64,000 nucleotides of DNA. Origin: Actinocorallia populi (GTDB lineage Bacteria > Actinomycetota > Actinomycetes > Streptosporangiales > Streptosporangiaceae). Below are positions 51,254 through 59,754 of this stretch, one piece after another. The stretch is taken from the NCBI RefSeq assembly GCF_002995495.1, contig NZ_PVZV01000002.1, forward strand, positions 1 to 64,000, given 5' to 3'. How positions within the stretch are numbered: the first letter of the stretch is position 1; every line of letters begins with the position of its first letter. A program made the translations under genes and the position numbers. The notes below the pieces were generated by a model that worked only from the letters and a program-made list of their open reading frames with translations, was not told the origin of the DNA and made no database searches.

Positions 51254-51541
51254 ATGACTGTACGGAAGCTGTCGATCTCGGTGCCGTCCGAAGTCGAGGA
51301 GCTGCTCAAGGAAGCCGCGGCGGGTGAGGGAAAGTCGGTGTCGGCCTGGCTGGCAGAGGCCGCTGTCGAGAAGGCTCAGCTCGCTGCACTGCAGGTGCAG
51401 GGACGAGCGGCCGCGCGCGAGCTGGTGTCGGAGTACGAGAACGAGTACGGGCCCCTGCCGGAGGAGTCGAAGCGGCGCGCTCACGATTTCCTCCTGGAGA
51501 TCGGACTGCTGGACGACGAATCCTGGCCGGAGGTCGGCTAG
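51254..51541 (+). CDS. vapB: VapB-like ribbon-helix-helix antitoxin
   Basis: A 95-residue protein. VRKLSISVPSEVEELLKEAAAGEGKSVSAWLAEAAVEKA (strand then two helices, about residues 3-40) is a CopG/RHH DNA-binding domain; the rest is a charged helix and acidic tail (LLDDESWPEV) that would wrap the toxin. The stop shares one base with the toxin's GTG start. It should repress its own promoter through the palindrome upstream. Confidence 0.83.
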   Translation: MTVRKLSISVPSEVEELLKEAAAGEGKSVSAWLAEAAVEKAQLAALQVQGRAAARELVSEYENEYGPLPEESKRRAHDFLLEIGLLDDESWPEVG

Positions 51542-51921
51542 TGCGCACGATCGTCTACGACACCGGTGCTCTGCTGGCCGCGGAACGCCGCAATCCGGAT
51601 CTCCTCGCTCTGCACGAGCGGTTGACGTCGGCTCGTATCAGACCTCTCGTGCCGGTCGTGGTACTCGCTCAGGCATGGCGCGGCGGACCGCAGCACCAGA
51701 TCTCCAGGCTTCTCAAGGGCTGTGAGATCGTCCCGGACGGCCAGCGGATCGGCAGAGCCGCCGGAGTGGCCTGCGGAGCGGCGGGAACCTCGGACGTGGT
51801 CGACGCGATCGTGGTCGCCACCGCCGTGCAGAACAACGCCGCCGTGGTCACCAGCGATCCCGGGGATTTGACCCACCTGGCGGATTCCCTGGGGGTGAAG
51901 ATCAGCCTCTTCACCGTCTGA
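51541..51921 (+). CDS. vapC: PIN-domain toxin (VapC-type ribonuclease)
   Basis: A 126-residue PIN protein, likely an RNA-cleaving toxin held by the preceding antitoxin. Acidic metal ligands are Asp7 (IVYDTGALLA), the Asp pair in TSDVVDAIVVATA and Asp in VVTSDPGDL. At the second canonical position the motif reads VVLAQAWRGG, with Gln where many VapC proteins have Glu; Gln here is common in this actinobacterial branch as far as I recall. The GTG start overlaps the antitoxin stop by one base. Confidence 0.85.
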   Translation: MRTIVYDTGALLAAERRNPDLLALHERLTSARIRPLVPVVVLAQAWRGGPQHQISRLLKGCEIVPDGQRIGRAAGVACGAAGTSDVVDAIVVATAVQNNAAVVTSDPGDLTHLADSLGVKISLFTV

Positions 51922-52096
51922 CGAGGGTGCTCGGAAAGACCTTCGGGTCGCGGTGTCGACCGACCCGGCACCTCCTCCTGCCCCGGGTCTTCTTCGCCGG
52001 AGGCGTTTGATGGTGGGTTTCTCGGACGGGGCGTCGGTGGGGAACGGTGTGTTTCGGGAAGGCGGGATTGTCGGGGGGCGGGGCTAGCCTGCGGGC
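51922..52096. other. Intergenic gap after VapBC
   Basis: 175 bp between vapC and the DUF4240 gene. I see no gene, no strong hairpin and no convincing promoter. The part just before the DUF4240 start is G-rich. Confidence 0.5.
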
Positions 52097-52633
52097 GTGG
52101 TGGACATGGGAGGCGGTCGGGTTCCGGCCGCGGAGGAAGAAGAGCGGTTCTGGGGGCTGGTGGAGGCGGCGTGGGGGGCGTCGGGGGCCGAGGTCGCGCG
52201 GGCGCGGCGGGCGTTGGCGAGCCGGGCTCCGGGGACTGAGGCGTGGGACCTGCTCGGCGTGGTCGACGGGGCGCTCGGGGCGTTCCTGCGCGAGCTCGCC
52301 GGGCGGTGCGGCGGAGCGTCGGCGGAGGAGCTGACCGTGCTCGACCGGGTGCTGGAACGCAAGCTCCACGAGATCGACCGGGCGGACGTCCATGCGGTGA
52401 CCGACGGGTCGGACGACGGCTTCCTCTACGCTCGCGGGTTCATCGTCGCGATGGGGCGGGACTTCTACGACGCGGTGGTCCGCGATCCGCAGATGGCGGT
52501 GCAGGACGCCGACTGCGAGGCGATGTGCTACTTCTTCGCGCGGCTGCACCAGGAGCGGTTCGGGGACCACCCGGACACCGGGTCGGGGATCACACGCGAG
52601 TCGTGCTCGAATCCGGCGGGCTGGCCCTCCTGA
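52097..52633 (+). CDS. DUF4240 family protein
   Basis: A 178-residue protein. EERFWGLVEAAWG near residue 15, the central DGFLYARGFIVAMGRDFYDAVVRDP and the ending HQERFGDHPDTGSGITRESC fit DUF4240, a small actinobacterial family of unknown function that is mostly helical and cytoplasmic. GTG start at 52097; an ATG three codons later is possible. A 13-bp hairpin lies between it and the convergent fbiB gene. Confidence 0.7.
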   Translation: MVDMGGGRVPAAEEEERFWGLVEAAWGASGAEVARARRALASRAPGTEAWDLLGVVDGALGAFLRELAGRCGGASAEELTVLDRVLERKLHEIDRADVHAVTDGSDDGFLYARGFIVAMGRDFYDAVVRDPQMAVQDADCEAMCYFFARLHQERFGDHPDTGSGITRESCSNPAGWPS

Positions 52634-52731
52634 GGAGGGCACCGGGGGCGGCCCTGATGCGGCGGGGGGCCAAGAGCGCTTCCCGCGCTCTGACAGCGGT
52701 CCTGAAGTCCGCGGGAGAAGGGCGGCCCGCA

Positions 52732-52762
52732 GCGGTGTTCCTCCTGAGGGGAGGAACACCGC
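52732..52762. terminator. Bidirectional terminator, DUF4240 / fbiB
   Basis: A perfect 13-bp stem (gcggtgttcctcc, 52732-52744, with 52750-52762; loop tgagg), 9 bp beyond the fbiB stop. It can end both convergent transcripts. Confidence 0.85.
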
Positions 52763-52771
52763 ACGGATGGG

Positions 52772-54040
52772 TCAGCGGACCTCGATGAAGGCGTCCGGGA
52801 CGCGGGGGGCGCGGTCGCGGGGCGGGGCCGCGGGGTGGCCGACGCCCACGGTGCCCATGGGGTCCCAGTCGGCGGGCAGGCCGAGGACCTCGCGGACGGT
52901 GTCGCGGCAGAACATGGTGCTGGAGACCCAGCAGGAGCCCAGGTTCTCCACGGTGAGGGCGATCAGGAGGTTCTGGACGGCGGCGCCGGTGGAGACCAGG
53001 AACATCTCGCGTTCGGCGGAGGCGCGGCGCTCGTCGGGATAGGGGTGCGCGCCGTCGGTCGTGACCAGGCAGGGGATGACCAGGTACGGGGCGCGGCGCA
53101 GCACGTCGCCGCGGCGGAGGCGCTTGGTGATGGACTCCTCGGAGAAGCCGTCGCGTTCCAGGTCGGCGCGCCAGGCGTCGCGCATGGCGTCCAGGAGGCG
53201 GGTGCGGATCTCCGGCGTCTCCAGGAGGACGAAGCGCCACGGGGTGGTGTGGTGCGGGGCCGGGGCCGTGATCGCGGCGGCGACGGCGCGGCGGACGGCC
53301 TCGCCGTCCACGGGCTCGTCGGTGAACTCGCGGATGGTGCGGCGGGCGTGGACGACCTCGGCCGAACCCCAGCGGAAGAGGTCCTGCGACGGGGTGCGGA
53401 TGAGGGCCGCGGCGCCCGGCCCGTCCTCGTCGACGACCAGGCGGGGCAGGCCGCGGACGACCGCGACGGGGACGCCGTCGACCTTGCCCTTGACCAGTTC
53501 GGCCGCGGCGGCGATCTCGTCGGCGACGGCCGTGACGGTGGCCTCCAGGAGGTTGCCGTGGGTGTCGGTGCGGCCGCGGAAGTCGTCCAGGGGCAGCACG
53601 CCGGAGGCGCCGATCGCCATGTCGGTCTGGCCGGAGCGCCAGGCGCGGCCCGCGGTGTCGGAGATGATCACGCCGACCTGGACGGGCAGCGCCGCGCGCA
53701 GCGCCGAGGCCGAGGCGTCGGGGTCCGCGGGCAGCAGCAGGACGGTGCCCGGCTCGGTGTTGGAGGCGTCCACCCCGGCCGCGGCCATGACCAGGCCCTG
53801 CCGGTTCTCGACGATGCGGGTGCGGCCCTTGCGGGCGACGACGCGCACGGTCTCGGCGTCGACGGCCTTGTCCCGGTCGCCGGCCTGCAGGACGCGGCCC
53901 TCGGCCTTGCTGACGATCTTCGAGGTGACGACGAGCACGTCGCCGTCGCGCAGTTCGGGGAAGGCCGCGGTGATCAGGGCCGCCAGGTCGTCGCCGGGGC
54001 GCACCTCGGGCAGCCCGAGAACGGGGATGATCTCGATCAT
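52772..54040 (-). CDS. fbiB: F420:gamma-glutamyl ligase / FMN reductase (FbiB)
   Basis: A 422-residue two-domain enzyme. Residues 1-240 are CofE-like ligase: [42 protein letters not shown]. Residues about 250-422 are a nitroreductase-like FMN domain: [26 protein letters not shown] and [16 protein letters not shown]. FbiB adds the glutamate tail and reduces dehydro-F420-0, completing coenzyme F420. The ATG overlaps the fbiA stop (ATGA), as expected for the fbiAB operon. Confidence 0.96.
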   Translation of the reverse strand: MIEIIPVLGLPEVRPGDDLAALITAAFPELRDGDVLVVTSKIVSKAEGRVLQAGDRDKAVDAETVRVVARKGRTRIVENRQGLVMAAAGVDASNTEPGTVLLLPADPDASASALRAALPVQVGVIISDTAGRAWRSGQTDMAIGASGVLPLDDFRGRTDTHGNLLEATVTAVADEIAAAAELVKGKVDGVPVAVVRGLPRLVVDEDGPGAAALIRTPSQDLFRWGSAEVVHARRTIREFTDEPVDGEAVRRAVAAAITAPAPHHTTPWRFVLLETPEIRTRLLDAMRDAWRADLERDGFSEESITKRLRRGDVLRRAPYLVIPCLVTTDGAHPYPDERRASAEREMFLVSTGAAVQNLLIALTVENLGSCWVSSTMFCRDTVREVLGLPADWDPMGTVGVGHPAAPPRDRAPRVPDAFIEVR

Positions 54041-54984
54041 GCGAGCTCCAGGGCCAGGTCCACGGCGGCCCGCGCCAGGGCGCGGGTGGCCTCGGGGTCG
54101 GACATCAGCAGCGGGTGCGCCCGCACGGTCATCGGCTCCAGGCCCGGCGAGGCGAAGTGCGGGGCGTCCTGCGGCGCCACCAGCCACCCGTTCACCAGCT
54201 CGGGCCCGTAGAAGCCGGCCACGCCCGCGGCGGACGTCTCCACCCCGATCGCGGTGAGGCAGGCGTCGGCCATGCCGCGGACGGGAGCGCCGCCGATGAT
54301 GGGGGAGACGCCCACGACCGTCTTGCCCGTCAGCGCCTCCCGGATGCCGGGGACCGCGAGGATCGTCCCGATGCTGACCACCGGGTTGGACGGCGGGAAG
54401 AGCACGAAGTCGGCCTCTTCGACGGCCTCCAGCACGCCGGGCGCGGGCTTCGCCTCGGCCGCGCCGACCGGGGTGATCGCCAGCGCCGGGAGGGACGCGC
54501 GCAGCCGCACCCACCACTCCTGGAAGTGGATGGCGCGCCTGCCCTTCTCGTCCTCGATGACCACGTGCGTCTCGACGCGCTCGTCGGTCATCGGCAGCAG
54601 CCGCACCCCCGGCCGCCAGCGGTCGCACAGCGCCTGGGTGATCTGGGAGAGCGGGTACCCGGCGTCCAGCATCTGGGTGCGCACGATGTGGGTGGCGAAG
54701 TCGCGGTCGCCGAGGCCGAACCAGGTGGGCTCCATGCCGTAGGCGGCGAGCTCCTCCTTGACCGCGAACGTCTCGTCGCGCCTGCCCCAGCCCTGCTCCT
54801 CGTTGATGCCGCCGCCCAGCGTGTACATCACGGTGTCCAGGTCGGGACAGACCTTCAGCCCGAACAGGTAGATGTCGTCACCGGTGTTGCCGACGACGGT
54901 GACCTCGGCGTCCGGCGCCGCCGCCCTGAGTCCGCGCAGAAAACGAGCGCCACCGATTCCTCCGGCCAGAACCACGATTCTCAC
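54037..54984 (-). CDS. fbiA: 2-phospho-L-lactate transferase-type FbiA
   Basis: A 315-residue CofD/FbiA enzyme that joins an activated phospholactyl or phosphoenolpyruvyl group to [17 protein letters not shown] is the N-terminal nucleotide-type loop; [39 protein letters not shown] and [14 protein letters not shown] are family landmarks. The GTG start at 54984 aligns with the usual N-terminus; upstream codons look like shadow. First gene of the fbiAB operon, divergent from the YGQ-repeat membrane protein. Confidence 0.95.
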   Translation of the reverse strand: MRIVVLAGGIGGARFLRGLRAAAPDAEVTVVGNTGDDIYLFGLKVCPDLDTVMYTLGGGINEEQGWGRRDETFAVKEELAAYGMEPTWFGLGDRDFATHIVRTQMLDAGYPLSQITQALCDRWRPGVRLLPMTDERVETHVVIEDEKGRRAIHFQEWWVRLRASLPALAITPVGAAEAKPAPGVLEAVEEADFVLFPPSNPVVSIGTILAVPGIREALTGKTVVGVSPIIGGAPVRGMADACLTAIGVETSAAGVAGFYGPELVNGWLVAPQDAPHFASPGLEPMTVRAHPLLMSDPEATRALARAAVDLALELA

Positions 54985-55128
54985 GCGGGTAAGTCTTTCA
55001 TCCCCGCTGTGATGATCCGCTGGTGCCTGACGCTGAAGGAGGTGGTGTGCGAAGCTGTCGTTGACAAACGGTAGTCTTCCCGCCCCAGAAGGACCGCCTT
55101 TCATCCCCCGCTATGGAGTGAATCCCCC

Positions 55129-56013
55129 GTGAACACCGAAGCGCTGCAGAAACTGCGTGAACCAGCTGCCTTCGCCCTCATCGGGGCGGCCGGTCTGCAA
55201 CTGCTGGCCGGGCTCATCAGCCTCTTCTCCTATGGCGGGTTCACCCTCAACGCGTACGGCGAGGCGGCGGGCTACGGCCTGTTCACCAACCTCCACCTCG
55301 CGCTGGGCGTCGCGGCCGCCGTGATCCTGGTCACCTGGGGCCGCACCTCGCCGCAGGCGCGCACCGTGGTGATGGCCGCGCTGGGCGTGGCGGGCGTGGC
55401 GCTGCTGCTCGGCCTGCTCTCGCTGCTGGCCGGCCTGGTGGCCGAGGGCCCCGGGGGCGCGTCCAAGGCCGCGATGTTCTTCTGGGCCGTGAGCAAGCTG
55501 GTCGTGTGCGGGGCGGCCGCCTACTTCGTCTTCCTCCACTTCCAGGCGATGCAGCCGGCCCGTCCGGCGCCCGCGCCGGGGATGGGCGGCCAGGTCTACG
55601 GGGCGCAGCCGCAGTACGGCCAGGACCAGTACGGCCAGCAGCAGTACGGCCAGCAGGGCCAGCAGTACCCCCAGTACGGCGGCCAGGACCCGTACGCCCA
55701 GCCGCAGCAGGGCCAGCAGCCGGGCCAGCAGCAGTACGGCGCCCCCGAGCAGCAGCAGTACGGCCAGCAGCAGTACGGCCAGCAGCCGGGCCAGGCCGAC
55801 TACGGCCAGCCGCAGCAGGGCCAGCCCGCCCAGCCCGATTACGGACAGCCCCAGCAGCCCTACGGCCAGCCGGACTACGGCCAGCAGCAGTACGGCCAGC
55901 AGCCGCCGGCCGACCAGGGCCAGTGGACCCGCCAGTTCGGCGGCGAGGAGCAGTCCGCCCAGCCCCAGCAGAACGACCAGAACTGGTATCGGGGCGATCA
56001 AGGACCGCAATAA
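55129..56013 (+). CDS. Four-helix membrane protein with YGQ-repeat tail
   Basis: A 294-residue protein. Residues 1-145 form four membrane helices (LIGAAGLQLLAGLISLF, LHLALGVAAAVILVTW, VVMAALGVAGVALLLGLLSLL, FWAVSKLVVCGAAAYFVFL). Residues 150-294 are low-complexity, built from YGQQ/QYGQ/DYGQPQQ units, with no charged clusters, ending in EEQSAQPQQNDQNWYRG. The tail should lie in the cytoplasm and be disordered. GTG start. Similar proteins occur next to whiB in actinomycetes by my recollection, but I know of no function. Confidence 0.78.
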   Translation: MNTEALQKLREPAAFALIGAAGLQLLAGLISLFSYGGFTLNAYGEAAGYGLFTNLHLALGVAAAVILVTWGRTSPQARTVVMAALGVAGVALLLGLLSLLAGLVAEGPGGASKAAMFFWAVSKLVVCGAAAYFVFLHFQAMQPARPAPAPGMGGQVYGAQPQYGQDQYGQQQYGQQGQQYPQYGGQDPYAQPQQGQQPGQQQYGAPEQQQYGQQQYGQQPGQADYGQPQQGQPAQPDYGQPQQPYGQPDYGQQQYGQQPPADQGQWTRQFGGEEQSAQPQQNDQNWYRGDQGPQ

Positions 56014-56080
56014 TCCCCTCCGTAGCCCCCTGATTTCGTCAGGTAAGGCCCTGTTCCATCCCGCTTTACTCCTGGAGCGC

Positions 56081-56124
56081 TTGACGCGCAAGGGACTACA
56101 CACGTGTAATTTCTCGTGTGTAGT
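56081..56124 (+). promoter_or_regulatory. whiB promoter with 10-bp inverted repeat
   Basis: A -35-like ttgacg (56081-56086) is followed 18 bp later by tgtaat (56105-56110). A perfect inverted repeat, actacacacg (56095-56104) and cgtgtgtagt (56115-56124), flanks that -10 element with a 10-bp spacer, so half-sites are 20 bp apart (two DNA turns). A palindromic acacgtgt (56100-56107) is nested in it. A dimeric regulator bound here would cover the promoter. Confidence 0.62.
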
Positions 56125-56198
56125 TCTTACGTCATACCCCGTGGCCTTCGGGGGAGGCGGTTGTCCGGGGGCTCCACGGGGGCGGCTAGGAGGTGCGC

Positions 56199-56465
56199 GT
56201 GGGCGAGGTCGTGATCCCGCTGGCGCACGGCACAGACGACGGCGAAGAGTTGGGCTGGCAGGAGCGCGCCCTTTGCGCTCAGACGGATCCGGAGGCGTTC
56301 TTTCCGGAGAAGGGTGGCTCGACCCGCGAAGCCAAGAAGGTGTGCCGGGCTTGCGAGGTGCGTGCGGAATGTCTGGAGTATGCGCTCCAGCACGATGAAC
56401 GGTTCGGTATCTGGGGTGGACTGTCGGAGCGGGAGCGGCGCAAACTGAAGCGCGCGGCCGTCTAG
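56199..56465 (+). CDS. whiB: WhiB-family iron-sulfur regulator (WhiB/WhiB2 type)
   Basis: An 88-residue Wbl protein. Cluster ligands Cys26, Cys49, Cys52 and Cys58 give the C-x22-C-x2-C-x5-C pattern for a [4Fe-4S] cluster; GIWGG (70-74) is the turn motif and KLKR ends the basic DNA-binding tail. The GTG at 56199 was chosen because an aggagg site ends five bases upstream. Neighbouring fbiA/fbiB and the GT2-DUF5719-DUF3499-phosphomannomutase series match the whiB/whiB2 locus recalled from Streptomyces and Mycobacterium. In those hosts it acts with WhiA and the primary sigma factor in sporulation septation and division. Confidence 0.93.
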   Translation: MGEVVIPLAHGTDDGEELGWQERALCAQTDPEAFFPEKGGSTREAKKVCRACEVRAECLEYALQHDERFGIWGGLSERERRKLKRAAV

Positions 56466-56559
56466 CGGTCCCCCTGTGTACTTGTGAGTAAAGTGGTCAG
56501 CCGCGCGGCCCCCCGCGCGGCTGACCGGTCTCACCCCCTGCCTTCCCCTGCGAGTAACC

Positions 56560-59500
56560 GTGGCGCTCACTCCCGACAGGCATGTGGTCACCGCCGTTCT
56601 CGTGGCCCACGACGGAGCCCGGTGGCTGCCCGAGACGCTGAAGGCGCTGCTCACCCAGTCCCGCCGGATCCAGCGGCTCGTGGTCGTCGACACCGGCAGC
56701 ACCGACCGGGGCCCCGCCGTCATCGCGGGGGTCGTCGGCCCCGGCAACCTGCTCACCCTGGACCGCGACGTGCCCTTCGCCGCGGCCGTGGCCCGCGCGC
56801 TGGAGCAGCCCGCCGCCAACACCCCCGCCGGCGTCCCCGACGCGGTGGAATGGGTCTGGGTCCTGCACGACGACTCCGCGCCCGCCCCCCGCGCGCTGGA
56901 GCACCTGCTCGCCGAGGCCGACGCCGACCCGCACGTCGGGCTCGTCGGGCCCAAGCTGCGCGACTGGCAGGACCGGCGGCTGCTGCTGGAGGTCGGCGTC
57001 TCCCTGGACGGCCAGGGCAGGCGCGAGACCGGCGTGGACCACGGGGAGTTCGACCAGGGCCAGCACGACGGGGCGCCCGACGTGCTGGGCGTCAGCACCG
57101 CCGGGATGCTCATCCGCCGCGACGTGTGGGAGCAGACCGGCGGCCTCGACCCGGCGTTCGGCCTGTTCCGCGACGACGTCGACCTCGGCTGGCGGGTGCA
57201 CGCCGCGGGCCACCGGGTGGCCGCCACCAGCGACGCCGTGGTCTTCCACGCCGAGGCCTCCGCGCGCGGCCTGCGCGAGCAGCCCGTCTCCCACCGCAGG
57301 CTGGACCGGCGCAACGCGATGTACGTGCTGCTGGCCAACCAGCCGCTGCGCCCCGCCCTGCTGACCTTCGCCCGGCTGATGTTCGGCTCCCTGGTGCGGG
57401 CCGCCGGGCTGCTGGCGGCCAAGAAGCCGGCGGCGCTGCGCGACGAGCTCGACGCCGTCCGTGACGTGCTGGGCAGCCCGGGGAGGCTGCGGGCCCTGCG
57501 CGCCGCGCGGGCGCCGGGCAGGTCCCGGGTCTACCGCGCGGTCCGCCGGCTCCAGCCGCGCCTGGTCACCCTGCGCAGGCTGGCGGACCGGCTCGCGTCG
57601 ATGATCTCGCCCTCCGAGTACGGCCTCGACCTGACCGAGGAGGAGGAGCCGCCGCCCGACCGCGGCCTGGGCCTGGGGCTGGGCGCGGTCCGCCGGGTCC
57701 TGGCCCACCCCGGCGCGGTCGTGCTGCTGGCGCTGTCGGCGGTGGCGTTCCTGGCCGGGCGGTCCCTGCTGGCGTCCGGCGGGAGCCTGGGCGGCGGGGC
57801 GCTGGTCCCCCTCACCCAGAGCACGGGCGACCTGTGGTCGGCCTACGCCTCCGGCTGGCATCCGGTGGGGCTCGGCTCGGCCGACGCCTCCCCGCCCTGG
57901 CTGGCGGTCCTGGCCGGGTTGTCGGTGCTGTCCTTCGGGCAGCCCTCCCTGGCCGTCGCGGGCCTGCTGCTGGGCTGCGTGCCGCTGTCGGGGCTCACCG
58001 CCTACCTGGTGGCCAAGCGGCTCGTCCCGGTGGGGCTGCCGGTCGGGCGCCGCGCGGCACGGCTGATCGGCCGCCGCCGGGTCCCGGCGAGCGCCGTCCG
58101 CGTCTGGATCGCGCTCGCCTACGCGCTGCTGCCCGTGGTCAGCGGGGCGATCGCGACGGGCAGGTTCGGCACCTGCCTGGTGTACGTGCTGCTGCCGCTG
58201 ATCGGGTTGGCGGGCGCCCGGGTGCTGCGCCTTCCGCGGGGCCGGGTCGACGCCCGGCACGCCAGGCGCGCGGCCTGGGCGCTGGCGGCGCTGCTGACGG
58301 TCGCGATGGCGTTCGTGCCGCTGACCTGGCTGATGGTGGCGGTCGTCGGCTGCCTGGCGCTGTGGTGGCCGGGCACGGGCCGCCCCCTGGACGCGGCGAT
58401 CGCGCTGGCCGTCCCGCCGCTGCTGCTGCTGCCCACGACCGTCGGGCTGGTGCTGCACCCGTCGCGCCTCCTGCTGGAGGCCGGGCTGCACCGGCCCGAG
58501 CTGGTCGACCGCGAGCTGACGGCGCTGTCGGTCCTCACCCTCGACCCCGGCGGCCCCGGCACCGAGATGGGCTGGGCCACCGCGGGGCTGCTGGCCCTGG
58601 CCGTGGCGGCGCTGCCGCTGCGCACCCGCCGCACCGCGGTGCTGGGCGGCTGGGCGCTGATCCTCATCGGCCTCCTCACCGCCGTCGCGGTCTCGGCGAT
58701 CACCGTCACCGAGGTCGCGGGCGAGGGCGCCCCCGCCTGGCCGGGCGTGCCGCTGGCGGTCGCGGCGGGCGGCCTCATCCTCACCGCGGGCGCCGCGCTG
58801 CAGCGCGCCGTGGAGCTGCTGTCCGGACGGGACTGGCTCTACCGCGTCGGCGGCGCCTGCTCGGTGCTGATCGCGGTGAGCACGCCCGTGCTGGCGGGGG
58901 CCGTCTGGATCGGCACCGGGGTGCGCGGGCCGGTCGGCACGGCCGGGGACGGCCCGCTGCCGGCGTTCGTCTCCGCGTCGGTCGACGAGAAGGGCGCCCG
59001 CACGCTCGTGCTGGGCCGGCGGGCGGACGGCGGCGTCTCCTACGCGCTGCTGCGCGGCGCGGCTCCGGCGGCGGGCGAGGACGAGCTGCGGCCGCCCGAA
59101 GCGGCGCGGGCGCGGCTCGACGACCTCGTCGCCCGGCTGGCCGCCGGGCAGGGCGCCGCGGGGCTGGGGCGCATGGGCGTGCACCACCTGGTGGTCCGCG
59201 AGCCCGGCCGCCAGGACGCCCTGCTGGCGGTGCTCGACGCCGTCCCCGAGCTGGTGCGGCTGAGCCGCGGCGAGGACTTCGCGGTGTGGCGGCTGTCGGA
59301 GCCCGGCGGGCGGCTGATGCTGGTGGACGGCGAGGGGATCACCCCGCTGGAGTCCGGCGTGACCGCCGCGCGGGTGCGGATCCCGGCGGGGGAGGAGGGG
59401 CGCGAGCTCCTGCTGGCCGAACCCGCGGGCGGCTGGACCGGCCGGTTCGACGGCGCCGCGGCCGAGACGGGGACGGCGGACGGCTGGGCCGCGTCCTGGA

Positions 59501-59754
59501 GGGTCCCGGCGGGCGGCGGCGTCTTCACGCTGGAGCGCGAAGACCCCCTCTGGCCCAAGTGGATCATCGTGCAGGGAGTGGCGGTCCTGCTCGTGGTGGT
59601 GCTGGCGCTGCCCGGCGGCGAGCTGCCCGCCCGGCGGCCGGACGGGCGCCGCCGCAGGGGGCGGCGCGGGACCGACGGGCCCGCCGCGTCCGAGGCGTCC
59701 GAGGCGCCCGAGAGCGCTCCCGAAACCCCCGAGTCCGCGGAGCTCCCGGCATGA
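56560..59754 (+). CDS. Giant GT2 with polytopic membrane domain
   Basis: A 1064-residue protein. Residues 8-300 are GT-A: VVTAVLVAHDGARWLPETLKALL, VDTGSTDRG, VLHDDSAPAP in the metal-site position and a late FRDDVDLGWRVHAAGHRV. Residues about 385-790 contain around ten helices, and an external region (about 800-1010) precedes a last helix (IIVQGVAVLLVVVLAL) and an Ala/Glu/Ser-rich tail. This large form sits beside whiB and DUF5719 in actinomycetes. It probably polymerises or exports a wall glycan. GTG start; the stop overlaps the next start (ATGA). Confidence 0.85.
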   Translation: MALTPDRHVVTAVLVAHDGARWLPETLKALLTQSRRIQRLVVVDTGSTDRGPAVIAGVVGPGNLLTLDRDVPFAAAVARALEQPAANTPAGVPDAVEWVWVLHDDSAPAPRALEHLLAEADADPHVGLVGPKLRDWQDRRLLLEVGVSLDGQGRRETGVDHGEFDQGQHDGAPDVLGVSTAGMLIRRDVWEQTGGLDPAFGLFRDDVDLGWRVHAAGHRVAATSDAVVFHAEASARGLREQPVSHRRLDRRNAMYVLLANQPLRPALLTFARLMFGSLVRAAGLLAAKKPAALRDELDAVRDVLGSPGRLRALRAARAPGRSRVYRAVRRLQPRLVTLRRLADRLASMISPSEYGLDLTEEEEPPPDRGLGLGLGAVRRVLAHPGAVVLLALSAVAFLAGRSLLASGGSLGGGALVPLTQSTGDLWSAYASGWHPVGLGSADASPPWLAVLAGLSVLSFGQPSLAVAGLLLGCVPLSGLTAYLVAKRLVPVGLPVGRRAARLIGRRRVPASAVRVWIALAYALLPVVSGAIATGRFGTCLVYVLLPLIGLAGARVLRLPRGRVDARHARRAAWALAALLTVAMAFVPLTWLMVAVVGCLALWWPGTGRPLDAAIALAVPPLLLLPTTVGLVLHPSRLLLEAGLHRPELVDRELTALSVLTLDPGGPGTEMGWATAGLLALAVAALPLRTRRTAVLGGWALILIGLLTAVAVSAITVTEVAGEGAPAWPGVPLAVAAGGLILTAGAALQRAVELLSGRDWLYRVGGACSVLIAVSTPVLAGAVWIGTGVRGPVGTAGDGPLPAFVSASVDEKGARTLVLGRRADGGVSYALLRGAAPAAGEDELRPPEAARARLDDLVARLAAGQGAAGLGRMGVHHLVVREPGRQDALLAVLDAVPELVRLSRGEDFAVWRLSEPGGRLMLVDGEGITPLESGVTAARVRIPAGEEGRELLLAEPAGGWTGRFDGAAAETGTADGWAASWRVPAGGGVFTLEREDPLWPKWIIVQGVAVLLVVVLALPGGELPARRPDGRRRRGRRGTDGPAASEASEAPESAPETPESAELPA

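Noticed and set aside
49961-51484. N-terminal extension of the XRE protein to 782 residues
   Set aside because: The extension overlaps the RHH module and VapB on the other strand, has no domain, and homologues start at the MSASSTP-type N-terminus.
48939-52096. Integrated mobile element or prophage
   Set aside because: Accessory genes and remnants are present, but no integrase, transposase, terminal repeats or tRNA attachment site could be found.
55579-56010. CRISPR or DNA-only tandem repeat array
   Set aside because: The repeats are in frame, encode YGQ-type peptide units and lack regular spacers.
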